The notes below the pieces were generated by a model. That model was not told the origin of the DNA. It made no database searches and saw nothing but the letters and a program-made list of their open reading frames with translations. Shown piece by piece: positions 24,232 through 31,507 of a stretch of 64,000 bases of DNA; positions within the stretch are counted from its first letter, which is position 1, and each line of letters starts with the position of its first letter. The stretch is from Pseudolysinimonas_A sp947085045 (GTDB lineage Bacteria > Actinomycetota > Actinomycetes > Actinomycetales > Microbacteriaceae), in NCBI GenBank assembly GCA_947085045.1, contig CAMTUU010000009.1, positions 1-64,000 on the forward strand, read 5' to 3'. Position numbers and translations under genes: made by a program.

Positions 24232-25576
24232 GCCCCGTAGCGTGGTGTAGTCCACGGTGGTCGGCTCGTCGTTCCCGACGTAAGTGCGGTCACCGTGTGA
24301 TTCTTCGAGAAGTCTCTTACCTCCACTCGAAAGGCATCATCACGATGACCGCACTTCATATTGTCGACCCTGCGAGCGTGCTCGCTGAAGCCCTGACCGA
24401 CGCGTCGCCGGATTTGATGCGCAGCCTGCTGCAGACCACGATCAACGCGCTCCTTTCCGCCGATGCCGATGCGGTGGTCGGAGCGGAATGGGGCAAGCCC
24501 AGTGCTGATCGCATCGCGCAACGCAACGGTTACCGGCATCGCGACCTCGACACCCGTGTCGGGACGATCGACGTCGCCATCCCGAAGCTCCGTCAGGGGA
24601 CGTACTTCCCGGAATGGCTGCTGGAGCGTCGCAAACGGGCTGAGACCGCGTTGATCACGGTCGTTGCGGACTGCTACCTCGCCGGGGTCTTCACCCGCCG
24701 GATGGACAAGCTCGTGAAGACCCTCGGGATCCACTCCCTGTCGAAGTCGCAGGTGTCGCGAATGGCGGCGGACCTCGATGAGCACGTCGACCAGTTCCGC
24801 CACCGCCCCCTCGGCGACGCGGGGCCGTTCACGTTCGTCGCGGCCGACGCGCTCACGATGAAAGTCCGTGAGGGTGGGCGGGTGATCAATGCGGTCGTGC
24901 TCGTCGCGACGGGCGTGAACGGCGACGGGCACCGAGAAGTCCTCGGTCTGCGCGTCGCGACGAGCGAGACGGGAGCTGCCTGGAACTTGTTCTTCGCCGA
25001 CCTCGTCGCCCGCAGCCTCGGCGGGTCCGCCTCGTCACCAGCGACGCGCATCAGGGCCTGGTGGAAGCGATCGCGGCGAACCTCCCCGGAGCGGTCTGGC
25101 AACGCTGCAGAACCCACTACGCCGCGAACCTGATGAGCGTCACGCCGAAGAGCATGTGGCCGGCGGTGAAAGCGATGCTCCACTCCGTCTACGACCAACC
25201 CGACGCGGAGGCCGTGAACGCCCAGTTTGACCGGCTCCTGCACTACGTCGAGGAGAAACTCCCCGACGCGTTCACCAACCCCGACAACGCGCGGGCGGAC
25301 ATCCTCGCCGCACCGACTCCGTGGGCATCTTCCCCAACCGCGACGCGATCATCCGCCTCGTCGGCGCCGTCCTCGCCGAGCAAACCGACGAATGGGTCGA
25401 AGGCCGCCGCGACCTCGGCCTCGGCCTCGGCCTCGACATTCTCGCCAAGTCTCGCCAAGTCTCGCCTCACCCTCGTCGCCGACACCGGAACGGAGGTGAA
25501 CACCGAACCCGTCCTCGAACTCAGCGCATAACCAACAGAATGAAGGACCACTAACGGCTACACCACGTCCTGGGGC
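24232..25576 (+). mobile_element. Degenerate IS256-family insertion sequence
   Basis: About 1.35 kb with imperfect terminal inverted repeats. The left end GCCCCGTAGCGTGGTGTAG (24232-24250) matches the reverse complement of the right end, GCCCCAGGACGTGGTGTAG (25576-25558). The transposase it carries is broken (see separate entry). I see no convincing 8-9 bp target duplication at the edges, so flanking sequence may have rearranged. The element is inactive unless a transposase acts in trans. Confidence 0.8.
24345..25531 (+). pseudogene. IS256-family mutator-type transposase, multiply disrupted
   Basis: N-terminal MTALHIVDPASVLAEAL, VVGAEWGKPSADR, RNGYRHRDLDTRVG and FVAADALTMKVREGGR are typical IS256 transposase. 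At about 25023 one G seems lost from a G-run, shifting into the frame that reads LVTSDAHQGLVEAIAANLPG and CRTHYAANLM. After DILA (about 25310) the expected block of roughly 25-30 residues around the KQIWRQIW/NPQERLN region is deleted, and a third frame continues RTDSVGIFPNRDAIIRLVG. Near 25415-25470 short tandem duplications (CTCGGC; 10-bp CTCGCCAAGT) shift the frame again to the C-terminus EPVLELSA. The catalytic core cannot be translated intact. Confidence 0.85.
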
Positions 25577-25675
25577 TTGACCCTCTGGCCCCGGGCCTGT
25601 CCGGCAGCCGACCGGTAGGACGCCACCCAGCGGCGCACGGGGCGACGTTCTACCAGACCTCGAATCGGAAGAGGA

Positions 25676-26221
25676 CTACTTGAGATCGTTGAGCGTCAGC
25701 ATCTCCGGGATATCGTCCTCATCGCGACTCAGTCGTAGGAAGCCGTCCCCCTCCGCCTTGTATATCCCTGCGACCCCCCCCGTCACGTAGAACTCGTTGG
25801 GGGAGGCATTGGGCAAGCCGGTCGGGGTGAGGAACAGAAGATACCGGCCGCCAGGCTCCAGGTAAGGAGTGTCGTTCTCCATCCCGGGGCGCCCCATTTG
25901 CCGGACCACGATGGTAGACCCCAGGTCTACAGTCATCGACTCATCAGCAGCCGTCTGCCCGAGCTCCGACGGCTGATACGCGGCCACCACGACGGCGGTC
26001 GCTGCCGTGTACGGCGACACACCGTCGCGTCCCTCAAAACTGTCGCGACCCGCGACTTCGACCTCGACCACGACGGTGCTGTCGGTAATCAACGCGTCGA
26101 GAGAGCGGTAGATCTCGGAACGAGAGCCCTCAGATCCGCGGGAGCAGCCTGCCATTGCAAGTACCCCGGCGAGCGCCACAACTGTGGGCAGCAATATCCG
26201 GTTGTACATCCGTCGACTCAT
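25676..26221 (-). CDS. Putative lipoprotein
   Basis: About 181 residues. The signal peptide MYNRILLPTVVALAGVLAMA ends in a lipobox (LAMA-GC), so it is probably lipid-anchored outside the membrane. The mature part is a soluble beta-rich domain with no recognised family. ATG at 26221 is preferred because GGAAC lies upstream; an ATG at 26233 (four codons earlier) is possible. GC content is visibly lower than in neighbouring genes, consistent with transfer. It follows the matrixin-type protease gene closely and is probably co-transcribed with it, perhaps as an inhibitor or partner (inference). Confidence 0.6.
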   Translation of the reverse strand: MSRRMYNRILLPTVVALAGVLAMAGCSRGSEGSRSEIYRSLDALITDSTVVVEVEVAGRDSFEGRDGVSPYTAATAVVVAAYQPSELGQTAADESMTVDLGSTIVVRQMGRPGMENDTPYLEPGGRYLLFLTPTGLPNASPNEFYVTGGVAGIYKAEGDGFLRLSRDEDDIPEMLTLNDLK

Positions 26222-26234
26222 GACGCGTTCCATT

Positions 26235-26804
26235 TCAGTAGAGGGAATTCATGCCGGCTTGGTCGTCAAACTGAGGCAGAAACCGGCCGCTGTAGTTGGT
26301 GTACGTGCAGGCGGGGCACGTGTACATGATGTTTCCGGCCGCGCTGTGGTTCAGCCCGAGTCCGTGACCGATTTCGTGCGAGTACACCGCCTCGATCTTG
26401 TTCGCCGGGAAAGAGGCTGCGTTGTACGTGTTGACCCAAGATTGCGCGCTAGTTGTCACTCCGAAGCCGCACAACCAGGTCGTCATCCCGTCGTAGCCGT
26501 TATTTCCATCGTTCGCGGACGTGATTGAGAAGTTGCTGCTATACGAGTGGGTCAGGTTGACGTCGGTTGAGGTACTCCAGACCGTCAAGGCTTGCTGCGC
26601 TTGAGTCTGGTTCGTACCCGAACCCATATTGAACCGGTACGTCACCCCTGGCCCGTTCGTCCACTTGCACCCAGTCGTGGTGTACGCCGCTACGGCTGAC
26701 GCAAGCAGCGTGTTCGCAATGAACAACAGAAAGATCGCGGCAACGGCGATCGCGATCCGAGAGACTCTTCTCCGGGCGGGCGGTTCCGATGTGACGGCGC
26801 TCAT
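26235..26804 (-). CDS. Matrixin-type secreted zinc metalloprotease
   Basis: A 189-residue protein. The ATG at 26804 has a strong GGAGGAG ribosome-binding site. A basic N-terminus and one long hydrophobic helix (about 16-40) give a signal peptide or anchor. The catalytic site H143-EIGHGLGLN-H153 is the metzincin HExxHxxGxxH zinc motif and M160 (GNIMY) is the Met-turn, so this is a matrixin-like peptidase. There is no propeptide Cys switch. GC is lower than the surrounding genes. It lies in the patch bounded by the broken IS element and tRNA-Arg, with the lipoprotein gene immediately downstream. Confidence 0.82.
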   Translation of the reverse strand: MSAVTSEPPARRRVSRIAIAVAAIFLLFIANTLLASAVAAYTTTGCKWTNGPGVTYRFNMGSGTNQTQAQQALTVWSTSTDVNLTHSYSSNFSITSANDGNNGYDGMTTWLCGFGVTTSAQSWVNTYNAASFPANKIEAVYSHEIGHGLGLNHSAAGNIMYTCPACTYTNYSGRFLPQFDDQAGMNSLY

Positions 26805-26859
26805 GTATGACTCCTCCGAGGACTGATCTACGTGCTGCGCCGGCACGTTGTAGTGAGGG

Positions 26860-27102
26860 ATGCTCCTCGCCTCCTGCTCCCGCTCGCAAGTCGGTCAAAT
26901 GGGGGACTCGTCCGCCGGGGACGGCACCTTCCTTGCCGCTGAACACGTAGACGGCGAGGACCTCGACGCCTGCGCCCGCCACCGCGGCGAGATCCCGCGC
27001 GACGTCGCGATCGGCAGGAAGGTCCATACCGACCTGTACTCCGCCGCCAGCCTCGCCGAGCGGGGCCTCGGCGATATCGACCTGTCGCTCATCACCGCCT
27101 GA
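26860..27102 (+). pseudogene. Possible gene fragment, unknown
   Basis: The frame from about 26898 to the TGA at 27100-27102 has strongly GC-biased third positions over about 65 codons (for example EHVDGEDLDACARHRGEIP and LAERGLGDIDLSLITA), typical of real coding sequence in this genome. There is no good ribosome-binding site or matching upstream part, so it is best read as the 3' fragment of a lost gene. No family recognised. It overlaps the out-of-frame tail of the leftward Ala-rich reading frame. Confidence 0.35.
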
Positions 27103-27148
27103 CAGCGGAGCAGCCCGGCCGGGTCGTAGCGATCCCAGGCCGCGTCCT

Positions 27149-27215
27149 CCGCGGCCTTCGCGGCCTTCGCGGCCCCCGCGGCCCACGCGGCCTCCGCGGC
27201 CCCCGCGGCCCAGGG
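27149..27215. repeat. 9-bp GCGGCC-type imperfect repeats (Ala-Ala-x)
   Basis: About seven imperfect copies of a 9-bp unit (GCGGCC followed by a variable triplet). On the minus strand they encode successive AAx triplets (A-A-G, A-A-E, A-A-W, A-A-K) within the Ala-rich reading frame. Confidence 0.7.
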
Positions 27216-27360
27216 CCGCGGTGCAGAGATCATCGCGGCCCACTTCTCGCCGAAGCCGAGCCGGTCAGCGTCCTCCTGGATGTCGACGAGCACGACGTCG
27301 ACCATCCAGTCGAGGATCATCGCGAGTCGCTCGTCCTCGAGCTCACTGCCGGTGCCAGCG

Positions 27361-27388
27361 GCATGCGGCATGCGGCATGCGGCATGCG
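27361..27388. repeat. 7-bp microsatellite (GCATGCG)x4
   Basis: Four perfect tandem copies of GCATGCG inside the Ala-rich reading frame. As 7 is not a multiple of 3, gain or loss of one copy shifts the frame. The present four copies keep the frame that would also be kept by one copy. Confidence 0.8.
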
Positions 27389-27657
27389 GGAGCAGTTTCC
27401 GCCACGCGTCGCTGTTGCGCATCGCGTCGGGCATCCTGTCCTGGACCGAGATGATCCAGCGGCCGACGACGTTCGACATGCAGTCGGGGACGAGGCCGGT
27501 CATCCGGCCGGACAGCGCGAGGTTGATCCCCGCGATGCTGCACGCCGATTCCTTGGAGCCCATCCCGGACGGGATGTGGCGGTCCTTGAAGTAGTCGGCG
27601 ATCTTCGCCTCGTCTTCACGGCTGAGAGTGATTGTGGCGACGAGGGCCTCCCTTCGC

Positions 27658-27679
27658 CATGACGGGTTATCCCGTCATG
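27658..27679. promoter_or_regulatory. Perfect palindrome between XRE gene and Ala-rich gene
   Basis: CATGACGGG (27658-27666) and CCCGTCATG (27671-27679) around TTAT form a 9-bp perfect inverted repeat. It sits just upstream of the GGGAGG of the leftward gene and about 105 bp before the XRE gene. Candidate operator for that regulator. Further right, GACACG/CGTGTC (27701-27730) followed by six T's is a second, terminator-like hairpin. Confidence 0.45.
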
Positions 27680-27783
27680 CGCAGACTGAACGTGAAACAA
27701 GACACGTACCGGCATTGAACGCGGCGTGTCGCTTTTTTCCGTCAACATCCACTAACATGAAACACATGCAGGCGGAGTTCGTG

Positions 27784-28008
27784 ATGACGGTGGGCGAGCG
27801 CCTCGCGTTCGCGCGGAAGCGTGCCGGCCTCAATCAGGCGCAGATGGCCGCTGAACTCGGCGTTGTGCGTCAGACGATCAGCGAGTACGAGCGCGGGACT
27901 TCAGAGCCGCCGATTCGGCGCCTGGTCGCGATCGCGGATCTGGCCGACGTGTCGCTGGACTGGTTGTGCGCCCGGAGGGATTCGAACCCCCAACCTTCTG
28001 ATCCGTAG
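27784..28008 (+). CDS. XRE-family helix-turn-helix regulator, 3' end runs into tRNA-Arg
   Basis: A 74-codon frame; ATG at 27784 is preferred (GGAG with 6-base spacing), although ATGs at 27757 and 27766 are in frame. Residues 4-60 form a Cro/CI-type HTH (GERLAFARKRAGLNQAQMAA, LGVVRQTISEYERG, ending VSLDWL). From codon 62 the frame enters the opposite-strand tRNA-Arg gene and reads CARRDSNPQPSDP, a typical antisense-tRNA translation. The gene was therefore probably truncated at an attachment site in the tRNA 3' end. Likely represses through the palindrome at 27658. Confidence 0.6.
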   Translation: MTVGERLAFARKRAGLNQAQMAAELGVVRQTISEYERGTSEPPIRRLVAIADLADVSLDWLCARRDSNPQPSDP

Positions 28009-28039
28009 TCAGATGCTCTATCCGTTGAGCTACGGGCGC
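27967..28039 (-). tRNA. tRNA-Arg (ACG)
   Basis: The minus strand folds as a cloverleaf. The acceptor stem is GCGCCCG/CGGGCGC with discriminator A. The anticodon stem TCTGA/TCAGA encloses loop CTACGGA (anticodon ACG), and the T arm contains GGTTCGAATCC. CCA is not encoded. Its 3' end (left side in this window) coincides with the break in the XRE gene. Confidence 0.93.
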
Positions 28040-28112
28040 GATTGGTCGTCGACCACAGCACCTGGAAGTGCAGCCGGTCAACCTGACGACTATATCAGCG
28101 CTCTCGCCGGCC

Positions 28113-29267
28113 TCATACCGTGGCGGCGAGCGCCAGCGTCGCGAGCCCGACGGTGAGCGGGGCCACCACGAGGCCGAGCACGACGTACCGGGTCCAGCGG
28201 AACTCGACCTCGAGCGCGACCAGGCGGCGATGCCAGAGCAGCACGGCGAGCGATGCCCACGGCGTGATGAGCGCTCCGGCGTTGACGCCGACGAGCAGCG
28301 CGGCCAGGCGTTCCGGAGAGCCGGCGACAGGCTCGAGCGCCAGATAGGCGGGCAGGTTGTCGAGTCCGTTGGCGCCGACGAGCCCGGCGAACGCGAGCCG
28401 CAGCAGGGCGACGGGGTCGTCCCCCGAGCCGGCGACCCCGGCGAGCAGTGTCGTGAGCCCGACGCCGTGCGCCGCCTCGACGACGAGGAAGAGCCCGCTC
28501 GCGAAGACGACGATCTGCCAGGGCACCAGCTCGAGGCGCAGGGCGCTGCGGCGACGGGCGAGGAACGCGCCGATCAGCACGACCGCGGCGACGGAGGCCG
28601 GCAGCCACACCGGCATCCCCGACACCAGCAGCGGGAGCAGCGCGACGAGCACGACAGCGGAGAGCACGAACAGCGGCCGGTCGCGCAGATGCTCGGTCGG
28701 CGCCCCCAGGTAACGCGCGCCGAGGTCGCGCCGGAAGACGACGGCGATGACGACGCAGGGCACGACGATCGCGACGATCGCGGGCGCCGCCAGAAGTGCG
28801 GCGAAGCGCGCGGGATCGTGGAACCCGAGCGCGTCCTGGGCGAGCAGGTTGGTGAGATTCGACACCGGCAGCAGAAGGGATGCGGTGTTCGCGAGCCATA
28901 CCGTCGTCAGCGCGAACGGCAGCGGCGGCAGGCCGTTGTGCCGGGCGAGCAGCACGACGACCGGGGTGAGCAGCACGGCGGTCGTGTCGAGCGACAGGAA
29001 GATCGTGCAGCCGACCGCGAGCACGACGACGAGCAGCCAGAGCACCCACGCGCGCCCGAGGCCGATGCGCGCGAGCCGCTCGGCGACCGCAGTGAAGACC
29101 CCGGCCTCGGCGGCCAGTTCGGCGACGATCGTGATCGCAACAGCGAACAGCAGGATGGGCCACACCCGCTGCCCCACGGCGAGGGCCTCCTCAGGCGGCA
29201 GCAGCCCGGTCAGCATCGCAACGCCGCCCAGGAGGAGCAGACCGGCACCGAGCATCGCGAGACGCAC
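28113..29267 (-). CDS. ArsB/SLC13-type membrane permease
   Basis: A 384-residue protein made of about ten to eleven hydrophobic helices. FLSLDTTAVLLTPVVVLLA and LLLPVSNLTNLL match the two re-entrant, substrate-binding hairpins of the ArsB/NhaD/DASS ion-transporter superfamily. No soluble domain. Start ATG at 29267 lies 4 bases after the kynureninase stop, so it belongs to that operon. Arsenite is one possible substrate. The operon context suggests instead an organic anion such as anthranilate, a kynureninase product. The true substrate is unknown. Confidence 0.75.
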   Translation of the reverse strand: MRLAMLGAGLLLLGGVAMLTGLLPPEEALAVGQRVWPILLFAVAITIVAELAAEAGVFTAVAERLARIGLGRAWVLWLLVVVLAVGCTIFLSLDTTAVLLTPVVVLLARHNGLPPLPFALTTVWLANTASLLLPVSNLTNLLAQDALGFHDPARFAALLAAPAIVAIVVPCVVIAVVFRRDLGARYLGAPTEHLRDRPLFVLSAVVLVALLPLLVSGMPVWLPASVAAVVLIGAFLARRRSALRLELVPWQIVVFASGLFLVVEAAHGVGLTTLLAGVAGSGDDPVALLRLAFAGLVGANGLDNLPAYLALEPVAGSPERLAALLVGVNAGALITPWASLAVLLWHRRLVALEVEFRWTRYVVLGLVVAPLTVGLATLALAATV

Positions 29268-29271
29268 GCGA

Positions 29272-30483
29272 CTACCCGACAGCGAGGGCGTCGCGGATCG
29301 CCTGCACGCCCTCGAGCGCCTCGGCGTGCGTCGTGCTGAGCGGCGACAACCCGAGGCGGATGCCGTCGGGGTACCGGAAGTCGGGGATGATCCCGTCGTC
29401 CCACAGCCGCGGCACGAGCCCCTCGAACGACGGATGCCCGAGCGTCACGTGCCCGCCGCGCTGCGCGGGGTCGCGCGGGCTGAGCAGCCGCACGTCCGGC
29501 AGCAGCTCGTCGGCGGCCTCGACGACGAACGAGGTGAGCGAGATCGACTTCGCGCGGATGGCCTCCATCCCGGCCTCCTCGATGAGGTCGAGCATGTCGT
29601 CCATTGCGAGCATCCCGAGCACCGGCGGGGTGCCGCTGAGGAAGCGCCGCATCCCGGTCGCCGGGGTGTAGTCGCGCGCCATCGCGAAGACGTCGCCCGC
29701 GCCCATCCAGCCCTCGATCGGCTGCCGCAGGGTGTCCTGGTGGCGGGTCGCGACGTAGCCGAACGCGGGCGACCCGGGGCCGCCGTTGAGGTACTTGTAG
29801 GTGCAGCCGACGGCGAGGTCGACCCCGGCGGCGTCGAGCTCGACCGGAACCGCGCCCGCCGAGTGGCAGAGGTCCCACAGCACGAGGGCGCCCGTCGCCT
29901 GCACCCGCGCGGTGATCCCCGGCAGGTCGGCGATCGCACCCGAGCGGTAGTCGACATGATTCAGCACGACGACGGCGGTCTGCGCACCGACCTTGTCGTC
30001 GATCTCGGCGAGGGGCACCCCGAGCACCGGGTCGGCGTCGAGCCAGCGCACGGTCATCCCGTGGCGCGCGGCGACCGCGTTCACGATGAACCGGTCGGTC
30101 GGGAAGTTCGTCGCCTCGATCGCGATCTCGGTGCGGTCCGCGCGGGCGCCGACGGCGGCATCCAGCAGCTTGTAGAGCATCACGGTCGTCGAGTCGGCGA
30201 CGAGGGTCTGGCCGGCGGCGGCACCGAGGGTCAGCCGGGCGATACGGTCGCCGAGCTCGAACGGGCGCTCCATCCAGCCCTCGTCCCACGAGCGGATGAG
30301 CCGGGTGCCCCAGCCGGTGCGGGTGAAGTCGGCGAGCCGGTCGGCGGTGGTCGCCACGGGACGGCCGAGCGAGTTGCCGTCGAGGTAGGCGCGCACCCCC
30401 GGTGCGGGCACGAAGCGGTCGACGAACGCCCGCAGCGGATCGGCGGCGTCGAGCTGGGCGGCGCGGGCGGGCAGGTCGGTCAC
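29272..30483 (-). CDS. kynU: Kynureninase
   Basis: A 403-residue PLP enzyme of the aminotransferase class-V fold. Landmarks are YLDGNSLGRP, ATNFPTDRF, NHVDYRSG, the PLP-ring Asp in WDLCHSAG (D204) and the Schiff-base lysine in GCTYKYLNGGPG (K230). It splits kynurenine to anthranilate and alanine. GTG start at 30483 overlaps the amidohydrolase stop (GTGA). No tryptophan dioxygenase is in the window, so it may act on imported kynurenine or one encoded elsewhere. Confidence 0.93.
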   Translation of the reverse strand: MTDLPARAAQLDAADPLRAFVDRFVPAPGVRAYLDGNSLGRPVATTADRLADFTRTGWGTRLIRSWDEGWMERPFELGDRIARLTLGAAAGQTLVADSTTVMLYKLLDAAVGARADRTEIAIEATNFPTDRFIVNAVAARHGMTVRWLDADPVLGVPLAEIDDKVGAQTAVVVLNHVDYRSGAIADLPGITARVQATGALVLWDLCHSAGAVPVELDAAGVDLAVGCTYKYLNGGPGSPAFGYVATRHQDTLRQPIEGWMGAGDVFAMARDYTPATGMRRFLSGTPPVLGMLAMDDMLDLIEEAGMEAIRAKSISLTSFVVEAADELLPDVRLLSPRDPAQRGGHVTLGHPSFEGLVPRLWDDGIIPDFRYPDGIRLGLSPLSTTHAEALEGVQAIRDALAVG

Positions 30484-31334
30484 GGCAGGTCCTCCCGGGT
30501 GGCGGGTCGCGCGGTGGAGAGGTCGAGGTCGTCGCCCTCTCCGTCGACCATCATGAGGCGTGACGCCGGATCCCGGTGGTCGGCGAGGTCGAGCGCGACC
30601 AGCAGATCGGATGTCCTCAGCCCCGCGTCGTGCAGCGCTTCGAGCTCCGCGAAGTTGAGCCCAGCGGGGGTCGGGCCGTTGCCCATGTCGGTGCCGTAGC
30701 GCACGCGCCCGCCAGCCGCGTGGAATGCCGCGACGTTCTCGGTCGCGATCGCCCGCTCCGCGCTGCCGGCGGGGTGGATGGCGAGGGTCGAGATCCAGGT
30801 CATCCGTTCAGCGTGCGCGGCGATCTCCGCTCGCGAGAGGCCCTCGGTGAACGGTGCGTGGGCGAGGTGCGTGGCGCCGGACCGGAACGTCCTCGCCGCC
30901 TCCCCCGTACCCTCCGCGTGGATGACGATGGTCAGCCCGCGCAGCGTCGCGAGGTCGACGAGGAGGGCCAGCATCTCGTTGGAGAAGGTCGGACCGGCCG
31001 TGCTGTTGCTCGCGATCTTCGCCCAGGTCGCCCCGGCATCCGCGATCTCGTCGATCGCTCGCCCGGCCGACGAGGCGTCGGGGATCTCGCGCACCCACGC
31101 CGGGTCGGCCCAGGCGCGGTCGGAGGGGTACCCGCCCGGCGCGGTGAGGAAGGGGCCCGCGACCTCGACCCGTACGGGCGGGATGCCGAGGGTTCGCGGC
31201 ACGGTCAGGTCACCCCCGATGTCGACGACGCGGCCGAGAACCGAGGCGGCGACGGCATCCCGATCGACCAGCCCGAGATGCACATGCGCATCGGTCGGAG
31301 CGCCGAGCACGACGCGTGGAGGAGAGGACGACAT
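30480..31334 (-). CDS. Amidohydrolase-superfamily protein coupled to kynureninase
   Basis: A 284-residue metal-dependent hydrolase. The HxH motif is in TDAHVHLG (H17, H19). IVIHAEG and THLAHAP supply further His ligands, and RYGTDMGNGP supplies the metal-binding Asp. It resembles imidazolonepropionase/dihydroorotase-like members. The GTGA overlap with kynU suggests it acts one step before or after kynureninase; N-formylkynurenine deformylation would fit but is inference. ATG at 31334, 28 bases downstream of tRNA-Ser. Confidence 0.75.
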   Translation of the reverse strand: MSSSPPRVVLGAPTDAHVHLGLVDRDAVAASVLGRVVDIGGDLTVPRTLGIPPVRVEVAGPFLTAPGGYPSDRAWADPAWVREIPDASSAGRAIDEIADAGATWAKIASNSTAGPTFSNEMLALLVDLATLRGLTIVIHAEGTGEAARTFRSGATHLAHAPFTEGLSRAEIAAHAERMTWISTLAIHPAGSAERAIATENVAAFHAAGGRVRYGTDMGNGPTPAGLNFAELEALHDAGLRTSDLLVALDLADHRDPASRLMMVDGEGDDLDLSTARPATREDLP

Positions 31335-31362
31335 GACCCTGACCAGGGATCTTCATGTGGAG

Positions 31363-31451
31363 CGGAGACGGAGGGATTTGAACCCTCGGAACCCTTGCGG
31401 GTTCTCCACCTTAGCAGGGTGGTGCACTCGACCGGACTATGCGACGTCTCC
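31363..31451 (-). tRNA. tRNA-Ser (GCT)
   Basis: On the minus strand the acceptor stem GGAGACG/CGTCTCC has discriminator G. The anticodon loop CTGCTAA gives GCT. A long variable arm (GAACCCGCAAGGGTTC) is typical of serine tRNA, and the T arm GGGTTCAAATCCC is present. CCA is not encoded. Confidence 0.93.
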
Positions 31452-31507
31452 CGGAACTGCCTCAGTCATCCTAGCGGCACGCGCGTGACGTGCCGCCCCG
31501 GAGGTGG

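Larger units (their letters stand above)
26895..27641 (-). pseudogene. Ala-rich hypothetical protein, start codon lost
   Basis: The leftward frame reads from codon GTC at 27639-27641: ITLSREDEAKIADYFKDRH, then IPSGMGSKESACSIAGINLAL, GRWIISVQDRMPDAMRNSD and LAMILDWMVDVV, which resembles a widespread actinobacterial/prophage-type hypothetical family (memory only). A ribosome-binding site GGGAGG sits just upstream, but no ATG, GTG, TTG or CTG occurs in frame before M at 27563, so the normal start seems mutated. A 7-bp microsatellite lies inside the frame, followed by an Ala-Ala-x repeat. Family-like sequence ends near WDRYDPAGLL (about 27110); the remainder looks frameshifted. Confidence 0.45.

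Noticed and set aside
25415..25470. Short tandem repeats (CTCGGC, CTCGCCAAGT) as a regulatory array
   Set aside because: They lie inside the broken transposase and are best explained as replication-slippage damage.
24232..25576. A functional IS256 element
   Set aside because: The transposase has a 1-base loss, an internal deletion and small duplications that shift frame; no intact catalytic core can be read.
27149..27215. A CRISPR-like or phage repeat array
   Set aside because: The 9-bp GCGGCC units are contiguous with no spacers and encode Ala-Ala-x in frame, so they are coding repeats.
28113..29267. Arsenite efflux pump belonging to the ars genes at 50 kb
   Set aside because: It is 21 kb away, coupled to kynureninase by 4 bases, and the ArsB/DASS superfamily also carries organic anions, so the ars assignment is unsupported.
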